The notes under the pieces: generated by a model
Databases searched by the model: none
Seen by the model: only the letters and a program-made list of their open reading frames with translations
What the model was told of the DNA's origin: nothing
Shown here: piece after piece, positions 1 to 8,569 of the stretch
How positions within the stretch are numbered: the first letter of the stretch is position 1
Layout of the letters: every line of letters begins with the position of its first letter
Source: Lachnospiraceae bacterium
GTDB lineage: Bacteria > Bacillota > Clostridia > Lachnospirales > Lachnospiraceae
Length of the DNA stretch: 64,000 bases
Assembly: GCA_009911195.1 (NCBI GenBank)
Contig: QXWV01000002.1
Location: 62,001-126,000, forward strand
Reading direction: 5' to 3'
Translations under genes and position numbers: made by a program

Positions 1-456
1 GCCTATGGGCGCATCCAGGGCTTTAAGGATACCTGCATGGAACATAATATCAAGCATGAGTTGATTTTAAGGGATTTAGGGCATTCACATCAGGAAATCC
101 ATAACTGTATGTTGGAAATATACGAATACTTGGAGCAAAAATATCCAAATCAGAAGAAGGGGCTATTCATGGCAAACGATACCCATGCCAATAATATGCT
201 GAATATTATTTTCCGGAAATACGGAACATGGCCTGATGAATACCGTATCATCGGTTTTGATGATTCCCCTATTGCAGGCGAAGCAATCATCCCAACCAGC
301 ACTATCGGACAGCAAATTGATAAAATGGCATACGAGGCAATGGAGCTGCTGGTATCGCTGATGAATGAGAGAAAAAAGCGTCGCCCCAAACCACAAACGG
401 AACTAATCCACAAGAATGTGACCCCTATTTTAGTCAGGCGGGAAACAACAGATTAA
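1..456 (+). CDS. C-terminal part of a LacI-family transcriptional regulator (cut by window edge)
   Basis: The frame is open from base 1 and stops at 454-456, so only the last 151 residues are visible; the N-terminal helix-turn-helix lies outside the window. The segment IIGFDDSPIAG, followed by a PTSTIGQQID-type helix, is typical of the effector-binding domain of LacI/GalR repressors, which resembles periplasmic sugar-binding proteins. It probably represses a carbohydrate operon to the left of the window. The next gene is convergent, so this regulator need not control the operon described here. The family is clear; the ligand cannot be told. Confidence 0.85.
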   Translation, partial: AYGRIQGFKDTCMEHNIKHELILRDLGHSHQEIHNCMLEIYEYLEQKYPNQKKGLFMANDTHANNMLNIIFRKYGTWPDEYRIIGFDDSPIAGEAIIPTSTIGQQIDKMAYEAMELLVSLMNERKKRRPKPQTELIHKNVTPILVRRETTD

Positions 457-494
457 TTTGTATACTACAATGCATATATGCTATTAAACGAAAT

Positions 495-526
495 TCAGGA
501 GAAAGACCTTTGCGCCTCTCTCCTGA
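495..526 (-). terminator. Hairpin terminator after the sugar-acid operon
   Basis: An 8-bp perfect stem (TCAGGAGA / TCTCCTGA) extends to 11 bp with one G-U pair on the minus strand and a 10-nt loop. It is followed on that strand by ATTTCGTTT. It lies 23 bases past the stop of the aldo/keto reductase gene and could also serve the plus-strand regulator, although there is no T-run on that side. Confidence 0.45.
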
Positions 527-548
527 TTCCATGCAGCATTCTTTGCCC

Positions 549-1673
549 TTATTCAAACACGGCCGCACACTCCTTCAGCCACTCGATGACACGTATTTGC
601 TGCGGGCATGCTTTTTCACACTGGCCACAGGCTATGCATTGGGAAGCTGTTCCGGCCTTCCCGGTGGCCTGGGCATAGCTGTTTTTCCCTTCTTCTATCT
701 TTTCCCACACCAGTTGCTTGTTCCGCGCCGCAAAAATATCAGGAATAGGAATATGTTTCGGACAGCCCGCCGTACAATAATGGCAGGATGTACAGGGGAT
801 GGAAGGAATCCCTTCCAGCGCCTCCTGCGCTTTCCTGATTACCTTCTTTTCCTCGGCATTTAACGGTTCAAAATCCTTCATATAGGAAAGATTATCTATC
901 ATCTGCCCCATATCCGACATGCCGGAAAGCACAGTGATAATCCCATCCAGAGAAGCGGCATAACGGATTGCCCACGAAGCATAGGATGCACCGGAATCCG
1001 TTTCATCAAAAATTTTCCGCACTGAGGCCGGTGGCTGTGCCAGCGCCCCTCCTTTGACAGGTTCCATTATAATAACGGGTTTTCCATGTTTTCTGGCCAC
1101 TTCATAGTTTGCCCTCGCCGCCACATCCGGGTTTTCCCAGTCCGCATAATTAATCTGAAGCTGGACAAATTCCGCATCGGGATGTGCGGTTAGGATTTCA
1201 TCCAAAATCTCCGGCGATGCATGGAAAGAGAATCCCCAATGCTTAATCAAGCCTTTTTCCTTTTGCTTTTTTACAAAATCCCAAAGGCCGTATTCTTCAT
1301 ATTTCTTATAATTGTCCTCCTGCAGCGCATGAAGCAGATAGAAATCAAAATACCCTGCCCCTGTCCGTTCCAGGCTGGTTTCAAACTGCTGCTTTGCCAA
1401 CTTCTCATCGCTGGCGCTCATCCACGCGCACATCTTCGTGGCCAGAAAATAGCTTTCCCGGGGATAACGCTCCACCAACGCGGCTTTCGCCGCCCGTTCC
1501 GACTCTCCGCCGTCATAGACATAGGCCGTGTCAAAATAATTCAGACCTGCGTCCATAAAAGAATCCACCATTTTCTTCGTCTGCTCAATATCTATTTTCC
1601 CCGATTCTTCCTTTGGCAGACGCATAAGCCCAAAACCCAGTTTTGGTATTGATTCACCTAAATAATGTTCCAT
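549..1673 (-). CDS. Aldo/keto reductase with C-terminal 4Fe-4S ferredoxin domain
   Basis: 374 residues from the ATG at 1673, chosen because GGGGG sits 8 bases upstream and the leader motif precedes it; a longer frame upstream has no ribosome site. The N-terminal TIM barrel shows the aldo/keto reductase tetrad (Asp and Tyr in FDTAYVYDGG, Lys in LATKMC, His in FYLLHAL). The C-terminus has two clusters of the form CxxCxxCxxxCP (CTSCHYCTAGCP and CIACGQCEKACP). This matches the Fe-S oxidoreductase branch of the family, which reduces carbonyls with electrons passed through 4Fe-4S centres. It is the last gene of the sugar-acid operon, 157 bases after the isomerase, and has its own leader motif. Confidence 0.88.
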   Translation of the reverse strand: MEHYLGESIPKLGFGLMRLPKEESGKIDIEQTKKMVDSFMDAGLNYFDTAYVYDGGESERAAKAALVERYPRESYFLATKMCAWMSASDEKLAKQQFETSLERTGAGYFDFYLLHALQEDNYKKYEEYGLWDFVKKQKEKGLIKHWGFSFHASPEILDEILTAHPDAEFVQLQINYADWENPDVAARANYEVARKHGKPVIIMEPVKGGALAQPPASVRKIFDETDSGASYASWAIRYAASLDGIITVLSGMSDMGQMIDNLSYMKDFEPLNAEEKKVIRKAQEALEGIPSIPCTSCHYCTAGCPKHIPIPDIFAARNKQLVWEKIEEGKNSYAQATGKAGTASQCIACGQCEKACPQQIRVIEWLKECAAVFE

Positions 1674-1678
1674 GTTTA

Positions 1679-1706
1679 CCCCCATTTCTGTGCTGTCTTT
1701 CAGCGC
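1679..1706 (-). promoter_or_regulatory. Leader motif copy 1 (aldo/keto reductase)
   Basis: The minus strand reads CAGCACAGAAATGGGGG just before the start codon at 1673. It is a variant of the nine-copy leader motif GCGCAGAAATGRGG. The upstream GCTG-AAAGA-CAGC can form a small stem. The terminal G-run probably serves as the Shine-Dalgarno sequence. Confidence 0.5.
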
Positions 1707-1830
1707 ATATCTCCGGATATTGAGATTTGATACCCAGATAATTACCAGTATATATGATTGCCCATGGAAAAACAACACGAAAATCCGGAGAGTGGCTTTT
1801 TTGCCCTCTCCGGATTTGTTTTCCATATCC

Positions 1831-2730
1831 TCATTTTCCCCCAAACAACCCATATGTTACAGACATACGGCCAATGAATTTTAGCGCATCCTCCAGCATG
1901 TTATCCTGTTCTTCCATTTTATCCGGAAGCCCTAAATCCCTCCATAACGCCACATCTGACGCTATAAGACCCCCAGGCACCATAAAGGATTCTATGGAAA
2001 GCCTGCCTTTATAATCAATTTCCTTCAATGCTGCAAAAAAGCTATTCCATGGGAATTCCCCCATGCCAGGGAGCTTTCTGTTGTTTTCTGCCAGATGCAG
2101 ATGTTTCAGCCTGCTGCCCGCTGCCAGTACTGCTCCGCGGATGGAATCTTCTTCCATAGACATGTGGAAACCGTCCAGCATAACCCCTAAATTGGGATTC
2201 CCCGCCAATTTGCAAAAATCCACGCCCTCTTGCGCTGTATTAATCAGAAATCCTTCAAAACGGTTCAAAGGCTCTATCGCAATTTCTATTCCGGCCGTTT
2301 CAATACCTCTGATGCACTGCCCAAAGATGTCGGCTGTCCTCTCCAATACCCGTTTCTTCTCATCCAGACCCAAAGGTTTATCCCTTTTCGCAGGCCAACA
2401 GGTATAGGGGGTTCCTCCAATCAGACGTATTCCTGATTTTTCCATCACTTCCAGAATCCTTTTCATATGGGAAGCTCCCTGTTCCCGTATTTTCCGGTCT
2501 TCGGATGCCATATCATATTCTTTGGAAAAACCACAGCTAAAAGTAATTTCCACGCCTTTTTGGACTCCATAAGCCGCTATCCTGGCAGCCGCTTTTCCTC
2601 CATCCGACAGGAAAGGCTCTGGAGGCAGTTCTATAAAATCAAACCCCACAGCAGAAAACCTGTCAATCACCGCCGGAAAATCTGTCACGCTATCCTTTGC
2701 CCCAAACAGAAAATGTATTCCTTTTCTCAT
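1831..2730 (-). CDS. Sugar phosphate isomerase/epimerase (xylose-isomerase-like TIM barrel)
   Basis: 299 residues, AP-endonuclease-2/xylose-isomerase-like TIM barrel. Visible marks are FIELPPEP near the N-terminus, EPLNRFE (a metal-ligand Glu typical of the family), MLDGFHMSMEE and HLHLAENNRK (Asp/His ligands), and GRLSIESF near the end. Such enzymes isomerise or epimerise keto-sugars at a divalent metal. The start is the ATG at 2730. An ATG 18 bases upstream belongs to the leader motif itself and would have no ribosome site. Its position between the transporter and the reductase suggests it acts on the imported sugar or sugar acid; the exact substrate is unknown. Confidence 0.85.
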   Translation of the reverse strand: MRKGIHFLFGAKDSVTDFPAVIDRFSAVGFDFIELPPEPFLSDGGKAAARIAAYGVQKGVEITFSCGFSKEYDMASEDRKIREQGASHMKRILEVMEKSGIRLIGGTPYTCWPAKRDKPLGLDEKKRVLERTADIFGQCIRGIETAGIEIAIEPLNRFEGFLINTAQEGVDFCKLAGNPNLGVMLDGFHMSMEEDSIRGAVLAAGSRLKHLHLAENNRKLPGMGEFPWNSFFAALKEIDYKGRLSIESFMVPGGLIASDVALWRDLGLPDKMEEQDNMLEDALKFIGRMSVTYGLFGGK

Positions 2731-2741
2731 TCTTATAATTT

Positions 2742-2763
2742 CCCCCATTTCTGCAAAGCTTTA
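2742..2763 (-). promoter_or_regulatory. Leader motif copy 2 (isomerase)
   Basis: The minus strand reads AAAGCTTTGCAGAAATGGGGG upstream of the ATG at 2730. This is the nine-copy leader motif with TTGCAG in place of TGCGCAG. The G-run is 11 bases from the start codon. Confidence 0.5.
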
Positions 2764-2773
2764 TTATACATAG

Positions 2774-2806
2774 TAAGCTTGTGGATGCCATGCAGACGCA
2801 TACTTG
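2774..2806 (-). repeat. 13-nt-loop hairpin repeat, degenerate copy
   Basis: Arms TAAGCTTGTG and CGCATACTTG flank the 13-base loop GATGCCATGCAGA. The loop matches that of the copy at 50421-50453 (GATGCTGAGCAGA), although two stem positions are mismatched here. It lies directly upstream of leader motif copy 2, the same order as at 50391-50453. Confidence 0.45.
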
Positions 2807-2831
2807 AAATTGATTTTTTTAATTTTCAATC

Positions 2832-3994
2832 TTAATCCGCCAATCCAAAGTTTTCCAGCCCATTTTTCTTGATATAATCCCTATACCAGTCATTCATTGT
2901 CTGTTCGCTCTGGGCTCTGTTTTTCAGTTCCTCCGTTACTTCTTCGGAGGTTACAATCTGTCCCTCGTATAAATTTTCCTCTGCCGCCAGCTTTTTCCCT
3001 TCTTTCAGCATTCTCGCCGCTGCCTGCACCGGCAAATAGCCCTCCATCCAGACGTTCTGGAACGCACATACATCCAGATACCCTTCTTCCAGCAGATTCA
3101 ATGCCTCCGTTCCCGGGTCATATGCCGCCATCACAGTATCGCCGCCGCAAGTTTGCTTTACTTTTCCCATATTGGTTGTTTCCAATGCGGATAAGCCTAC
3201 CATAGCAGCCAGTTCCGGATTGGATGTATAAATGTTCTCCCAGTTGTTATAATTGAGCGTTGTATCCTGCTCTGTTTCATAGACACCGATAAATTCCATA
3301 TCCGTTTGGTCAAAAGCTTCCTGTACCTTTTCAGCCCTTGTGGTATGGGATGCTGGTCCCAGCAGGCACACCCCTAGTGCTACAGTTCCTTCATCCCCTG
3401 TTTTTTCCCTTACCGCCGCCCCTAAGTCATAGGCGAGCTTGGCCGTATCCACTCCAAAATATGCAGCCCGTTCCGAGGTAGGTGCATCCGTATCCGTTAC
3501 GATAACCGTAATGCCCTTTCCACTGCATCCGCAATAGGGTCATCCCATACGGTAGGGTCTCCTGCAATCAGGACAATGGCATCACAGCCGGCCGCAACCA
3601 AAGATTCAAACATGGAAATCTGCTCTGTATTATCACTGTCCACCGGCCCTGTATAAGTTAATTTCACCCCATAGTCATCTGCTGCCGCCTGTGCCCCATA
3701 TTCAATCGAAGACATAACATCCCCTGAAGTAGTATGCACAACGAACCCTATATGATATTCCTTCCCATCCCCTGCTTCTTTATCAGCATTTCCTGTCTCA
3801 TTTGCAGCGGCATCCTGCCCTGCGCTGCCAGCCGCTTCTTCGCTTGCTGCTTCACCCGCTTCATTTCCCTTTTCTTCGCTGCCAGGAGCTTCCTCTTTAG
3901 CCCCATTGTCATCCCCTTCCACCGTAACTGCTGACGCACAGCCTGCCAGACACAATGCTAATCCCATAAATAATGCAAATAATCTTTTCCTCAT
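2832..3994 (-). pseudogene. Frameshifted sugar ABC transporter substrate-binding lipoprotein
   Basis: The N-terminal part (3994 to about 3516) has a signal peptide with lipobox LCLAGC, an Asp/Glu/Ala-rich linker, and the start of a periplasmic-binding fold (IGFVVHTTSGDVMSSIEYGAQ). The frame then hits a stop. The rest (to 2832) continues in another frame with ...YFGVDTAKLAYDLGAA and a normal C-terminus. Adding one base in the G-run at 3514-3516 restores an uninterrupted 387-residue protein, so either the gene has a one-base deletion or this is a homopolymer read error. It would be the ribose/autoinducer-type binding protein for the adjacent permeases. The start ATG at 3994 follows a leader motif; an earlier ATG lies inside that motif. 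Confidence 0.85.
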
Positions 3995-4000
3995 AGTCAA

Positions 4001-4022
4001 CCTCATTTCTGCACTGCTTTTT
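4001..4022 (-). promoter_or_regulatory. Leader motif copy 3 (binding lipoprotein)
   Basis: The minus strand reads AAAAGCAGTGCAGAAATGAGG, ending 6 bases before the ATG at 3994. It fits the nine-copy consensus with GTGCAG in place of GCGCAG. Confidence 0.55.
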
Positions 4023-4036
4023 CGTTATCCTGTTAT

Positions 4037-6604
4037 TTACTGTTGCAAATTCAATAGCTGCTTTTCTTTTTTTACTGGCCTCCTTTCCACCGCTGTGTCA
4101 ATAAATATAGCGGCAATCATTGTTACACCGATAAAAAGCGACCTCCACCCGGACTGCATTCCCAGGAACACCAATCCGTTCTGTATCACCGTAACCAGTG
4201 CAATACCTATCAGGGAGCCCCACATGCTTCCGCATCCTCCCCCCATTTTTGTGCCGCCTATCACTGCCGCACCAATTGCCGACATCGCATAGTCCGCACC
4301 GGTTGTAGTATCTGCGGAAGTTAAATTGGAAAGGGTAAGCACTGCGCCCAGCCCGCTTAAAAAACCGCTCAAAGCCATTACCCCAATCCGCAGCAGATTC
4401 GTCTTTATCCCCATTTTTCCCGCTGCCTGCCCATTATCCCCCATAAGCAGCAGATGCCTGGAAAACTTTGTATTTTTGAATATAAAAAGCAGCAGGAAAA
4501 AAACGGCCAATGAAATCCATGCAATCAAGGATATCCCAAATATTTTTACCCTTGCCATTATTAAAAAAGACCCCTCCGGCAACCCGCTGATAGTCCTGCC
4601 GCCGTTTAAAAGCAGCGAAAGCCCTCTGTAAATGGACATTGTTCCCAAGGTTACCACTATCGTTGACAGGCTAAAGGCTACGGCAAGAAGCCCGTTAATG
4701 ACCCCAAGCACTGTCGCCAGGAGCAGGCCGGCCGCCACAGCCAGCCAGGGGTTCATATCCCCTTTTGTCATCAGCAGCGCCATAAAAGCCATGGTTGCAT
4801 TCAAGACCATTCCCACAGACAAATCCACTTCCCCGGCACAAAACACAAACGTCATACCATAAGTCAAAAGCCCCAGGATACTCATTTGTTTTAAAATTAC
4901 CGCAACATTCTGCCCGGATAAAAAGGATGGAACCATCATGGAAAATCCTAAGAACACTATGACCGCTGCAATCAATACCCCAATCTCCTTTTTCTTGAAA
5001 ACAGCTTTTACCCTTTTACCCCATCTTCCGGGTTCATGCCCTGCCCCGCTCCTGCCTTCTCCCCCGGCACATGCCTTTTCCCCTTCTTCCTGAATGTTTA
5101 TCCCCCTAGCCTGCGCTTCCCCCTCATTTCCTGCAATATACTTCAAAATTTCACCCTTCGATGCCCCTGCCTGGACCGTCTCTATATGCCTTCCTTTTTT
5201 AAACAGCATAATCCTGTCGCTAAGGGCAGTCAGTTCATCAATTTCCGAAGAAGTGAGGATAACTGCAAACCCCTGCCTGGTCAACTTGTCAATTAGCTGA
5301 TAAATCTCCTGCTTCGCCCCCACATCAATACCCCTTGTAGGGTCATCCAATATGAGCAGCTTTGGCTTCGTAGCCAGCCATTTTGCCAAAAGTACCTTCT
5401 GCTGGTTTCCTCCTGAAAGCTCCACCATAGAATCCTCCACAGATTTGCATACCACGTTCAGCCCTCTGACATATTCTTCCGCGATTTTCCGGTTTTCCTT
5501 CCGGTGAATCAGCCCCCTTCTCGATGTTATCCTAAGAAGGCTCTGGGCAATATTCTTTTCAATGGACCATTCCGTCATCAGCCCCGTATCCCTTCTATCG
5601 GAAGGAACCATTGCAATATGATGACGCATCGCATCGAGCGGCGTCCGGTTCTCAATCCGCTCGCCTTCCATCACTATCTCACCGCTTTCCATCCGCACCA
5701 AACCGAAAAGCACCTGCAACAAAGTCTCATAGCCGCTGCCTGCAAGCCCGCACAGCCCCAACACTTCCCCCTGACGTACACAAAAAGAAATATCCTCTAT
5801 CTTTCCTGAAACTGTAATGTTTTTCCCCTCTGCCACCACCTGCCCTTTTTCCGATGCGCTCCTTGTAAATACGCACTTTGTTTCTTTTCCCAGCATCAGG
5901 GCAATGATTTCATCTACGGATGTCTCTTTTACCTCCAGCGTTTTAATATAGCTTCCATCCCTCATAACGGTGATTCTGTCCGCAATGCGGAAAACTTCAT
6001 CCATCCTATGGGAAATATAAATGATTGTAATCCCCTTTACCGTCAGTTCCTCAATCAGCCCAAACAATATTTCTGTTTCATACATATTCAAAGCCGAATT
6101 CGGCTCGTCCAATATCAATATTTTAGCCTCATCGGCCAGCGCCCTCGCTATCTCAATCCATTGCCTCTGTCCAATTGTCAGTTGGGCCACCGGTTTATCC
6201 CCATCTATAGCCAGTTCCATTTCCTGCAAAGTCCGGGCTGTTTTTTCTTTCATCTCCCTGTGGGCAAGCAGCCCTGCTTTCGTTATTTCCTTCCCGGCAA
6301 AAATATTCTTATCCGCCGTCTGCAGCGAAAATAAAGAAAGCTCCTGGAAAACTATATTTACCCCTCTGCCTCTTGCCTCTGCCGGGTCTTTCGGCCGGTA
6401 AGATTCCCCGTCTATCAGCATTTCCCCCTCGTCATAACGGTATACCCCGGCAATCAGGTTCATCAACGTAGATTTTCCGGCTCCATTTTCTCCGCAGATA
6501 GCATGTACTTCCCCTCTCTTTATGGAAAAACTTACATTCCGCACAGCACGGACCTGATGAAAGCTTTTGCATACATTTCTCATTTCCAAAATTTTATCAC
6601 CCAT
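4037..6604 (-). CDS. Fused ribose-type ABC transporter: tandem ATPase plus permease in one chain
   Basis: 855 residues. Residues 1 to about 495 are a RbsA/MglA-type double ATPase: Walker A GENGAGKST, signature LTIGQRQ and Walker B LILDEP in the first half; GLAGSGYET (degenerate Walker A, usual in this family), signature LSGGNQQK and Walker B LLILDDP in the second. A charged linker of about 35 residues leads to a RbsC-type permease (about 530-855) with several membrane segments and the conserved GMTFVFCAGEVDLSVG. These are normally two proteins. The frame is continuous and has a strong AAAGGAGG ribosome site. It works with the separate permease upstream (13-base gap), giving an asymmetric permease pair, and with the frameshifted binding lipoprotein downstream. 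Confidence 0.9.
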   Translation of the reverse strand: MGDKILEMRNVCKSFHQVRAVRNVSFSIKRGEVHAICGENGAGKSTLMNLIAGVYRYDEGEMLIDGESYRPKDPAEARGRGVNIVFQELSLFSLQTADKNIFAGKEITKAGLLAHREMKEKTARTLQEMELAIDGDKPVAQLTIGQRQWIEIARALADEAKILILDEPNSALNMYETEILFGLIEELTVKGITIIYISHRMDEVFRIADRITVMRDGSYIKTLEVKETSVDEIIALMLGKETKCVFTRSASEKGQVVAEGKNITVSGKIEDISFCVRQGEVLGLCGLAGSGYETLLQVLFGLVRMESGEIVMEGERIENRTPLDAMRHHIAMVPSDRRDTGLMTEWSIEKNIAQSLLRITSRRGLIHRKENRKIAEEYVRGLNVVCKSVEDSMVELSGGNQQKVLLAKWLATKPKLLILDDPTRGIDVGAKQEIYQLIDKLTRQGFAVILTSSEIDELTALSDRIMLFKKGRHIETVQAGASKGEILKYIAGNEGEAQARGINIQEEGEKACAGGEGRSGAGHEPGRWGKRVKAVFKKKEIGVLIAAVIVFLGFSMMVPSFLSGQNVAVILKQMSILGLLTYGMTFVFCAGEVDLSVGMVLNATMAFMALLMTKGDMNPWLAVAAGLLLATVLGVINGLLAVAFSLSTIVVTLGTMSIYRGLSLLLNGGRTISGLPEGSFLIMARVKIFGISLIAWISLAVFFLLLFIFKNTKFSRHLLLMGDNGQAAGKMGIKTNLLRIGVMALSGFLSGLGAVLTLSNLTSADTTTGADYAMSAIGAAVIGGTKMGGGCGSMWGSLIGIALVTVIQNGLVFLGMQSGWRSLFIGVTMIAAIFIDTAVERRPVKKEKQLLNLQQ

Positions 6605-6617
6605 ACGCAGCCTCCTT

Positions 6618-7580
6618 TTAACCGGTACGTTTATGCATCAGCCTCTGCATAGCAATCGCAAATACAAGCAAAAAGCCTTCCGTCGCCTCTTGGTATGCTG
6701 TGCTCATCCCCATCAGCATCAGCCCGTTTTTGATAATCATTATCAGGGCAATCCCCCCCAGGGTTCCCCATACCGAAGCGCTCCCCCCTTCTGTAGAGCC
6801 CCCTCCGGCCACTACCGCCGTAATTGCCAGCATTTCATATCCGCTCCCCCCTTCCGAAGTCGCGGAAGCCATAAACGCCAGTGACAGCACGGCTGCAAGG
6901 CCAGCGAAGCCCCCCATAAGGACTTCATTCTGTATTTTCCTTCCTTTTACCGGCACTCCGGTATACCTGGATGCATTGGCATTGCTTCCAATCGCAAGGA
7001 ATTCCCTGCATACAACGCTTCTTTTCATCCACCATGCCGAAACCGCTACTACAAACAGCGCCACATAGACAGTATTATTTACCCCAAGAAAAGCCCCGGT
7101 TCCAAAATCAAAAAAAGTACTTTTTCCCAGATTTCCCACACTATAGCCTCCGGTCAATACAAAAGTCGCACCCCGGTATACATAGGAAGTCCCCAATGTA
7201 ATGATAATTGCCGGAAGACCCAGGGAGGTACTGATTACCCCATTCATGCCCCCACAGGCCGCGCCTATCAGAATCCCCACCGGCGCCCATAGCCATGGGC
7301 TTAATCCCGTATGTAGAGTAAGCAATGCCATCACATTTACTGCCAGATTGTAAATAGCCCCCACCGAAATATCCATTTCACCGGTGGATACTACAAACGT
7401 CATCCCGGTAGCTATGATTATCATGATTACCATCTGGCGCAGCAGGCGCAGGAAATTAGCCCCTGTGGCAAAGGTCGCCGTAGTGCACGAAAACAGAATA
7501 CTGACTGCCAGAATGCCCGCCAAAACCATAATGCCATTCTTTTCCTCTTTTTTCAGTTTTCTGATTCTTATATATCTCAC
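6618..7580 (-). CDS. Ribose-type ABC transporter permease
   Basis: 320-residue integral membrane protein of the BPD_transp_2 (RbsC) family, with the hallmark GMTFVVSTGEMDISVG near residue 60 and GGGSTEGGSASVWGT near residue 255. The start is GTG at 7580, overlapping the stop of the lactonase gene (GTGA), so translation is probably coupled. It should pair with the permease half of the fused protein to form the channel. The substrate is likely a sugar, sugar acid or lactone given the enzymes around it; the family alone does not tell. Confidence 0.9.
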   Translation of the reverse strand: MRYIRIRKLKKEEKNGIMVLAGILAVSILFSCTTATFATGANFLRLLRQMVIMIIIATGMTFVVSTGEMDISVGAIYNLAVNVMALLTLHTGLSPWLWAPVGILIGAACGGMNGVISTSLGLPAIIITLGTSYVYRGATFVLTGGYSVGNLGKSTFFDFGTGAFLGVNNTVYVALFVVAVSAWWMKRSVVCREFLAIGSNANASRYTGVPVKGRKIQNEVLMGGFAGLAAVLSLAFMASATSEGGSGYEMLAITAVVAGGGSTEGGSASVWGTLGGIALIMIIKNGLMLMGMSTAYQEATEGFLLVFAIAMQRLMHKRTG

Positions 7581-8527
7581 CTCTTATCCTTTTTGGGAAA
7601 TATCCCATTTAAATATTGAATATGCGTATATCCGCATACCTTTGTCCTTGTCCGGAGCACACTTCCTTTGCATGTAATAAACAAATCTTTGCCGTCATCC
7701 CCTCCCCAGCAAAAATTCAATGCCGTATCTATGCCGCTTGTCACCAGAATCCCCAAATGTGTACCATCCGGCAGATAATAATGAAGCCCATCCGGCCCGC
7801 AACATAAAATATTCCCCCTTTCATCGATTTTCATTCCGTCCGGCACAGTGTCATCACTGCCAAGCACAGGCACTTTAGCAAACATGCGCCTTCCCGATAA
7901 CGAACCGTCTTCCGCTACATCAAATGCCTCAATACAGTAATTAGGGGAGTCATTCACATAAAGCACCTTTTCATCCATTGAAAAACAAAGACCGTTAGGG
8001 TTGGCAAAGCCATCCGCCCCTACCCTGATTTCCCCATTTTCCGGATTGATGATATAAACCGGACGCTTATCGGAAGGAATCGGCCTCCCCACCCCTGCAG
8101 GCGCATCCTGCCTTCCATAATCAGGGTCCGTAAAATAAATCAATCCATCGCTTCTGCATATAACATCATTGGGGCTGTTCAGTTCCACCCCATCACAGTT
8201 TTTCGCTAATACCTCATATTCCAATCCATCCGTATGGCATCTGGACAGAAAACTTGTAGCATGCTCGCAGACAACCAGACGCCCTTTCAAGTCAAAGCAT
8301 TGCCCATTGGCTTTTTTCCCATTATGGAACAGTACGCCGCTTTTCCCATCTTTTGTCCAATACATAGTATTGGACACCGGGATATCGTTAAACAGCAGCC
8401 TATCCTTCCCGTAATCCCACAAAGCCCCTTCCGTCAAATGCATCTTTGGTACAATCTCTTCAATTTCCTCCTCCAAATCAACCAGTTCCAACAGCCTCTC
8501 ATCCAATACCTTCCATGTTACTTTCAC
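7577..8527 (-). CDS. SMP-30/gluconolactonase family lactone hydrolase
   Basis: 316 residues, six-bladed propeller of the SMP-30/gluconolactonase/LRE family, cytosolic (no signal peptide). Visible family marks are TEGALWDYG (metal-ligand Glu), ELNSPNDVICRSDGLIYFTDP, ANPNGLCFSMDEK and VNDSPN with the metal-ligand Asp. These enzymes open aldonolactones to aldonic acids with a divalent metal. The start is GTG at 8527, 9 bases after GGAAGGGG. It lies second in the operon, behind the aldolase and coupled to the permease, which points to oxidation of a sugar to its lactone as an early step. Confidence 0.88.
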   Translation of the reverse strand: MKVTWKVLDERLLELVDLEEEIEEIVPKMHLTEGALWDYGKDRLLFNDIPVSNTMYWTKDGKSGVLFHNGKKANGQCFDLKGRLVVCEHATSFLSRCHTDGLEYEVLAKNCDGVELNSPNDVICRSDGLIYFTDPDYGRQDAPAGVGRPIPSDKRPVYIINPENGEIRVGADGFANPNGLCFSMDEKVLYVNDSPNYCIEAFDVAEDGSLSGRRMFAKVPVLGSDDTVPDGMKIDERGNILCCGPDGLHYYLPDGTHLGILVTSGIDTALNFCWGGDDGKDLFITCKGSVLRTRTKVCGYTHIQYLNGIFPKKDKR

Positions 8528-8569
8528 TTTCTTTTGCCCCTTCCTTTTGCAGCCAAGTGCTCCACATAT

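Noticed and set aside
2731-2748. Alternative ATG for the isomerase inside the leader motif
   Set aside because: The ATG is part of the conserved GAAATGGGG; the same internal ATG exists at the glnA and lipoprotein copies, where it is also out of place as a start. The downstream ATG has the G-run at correct distance.
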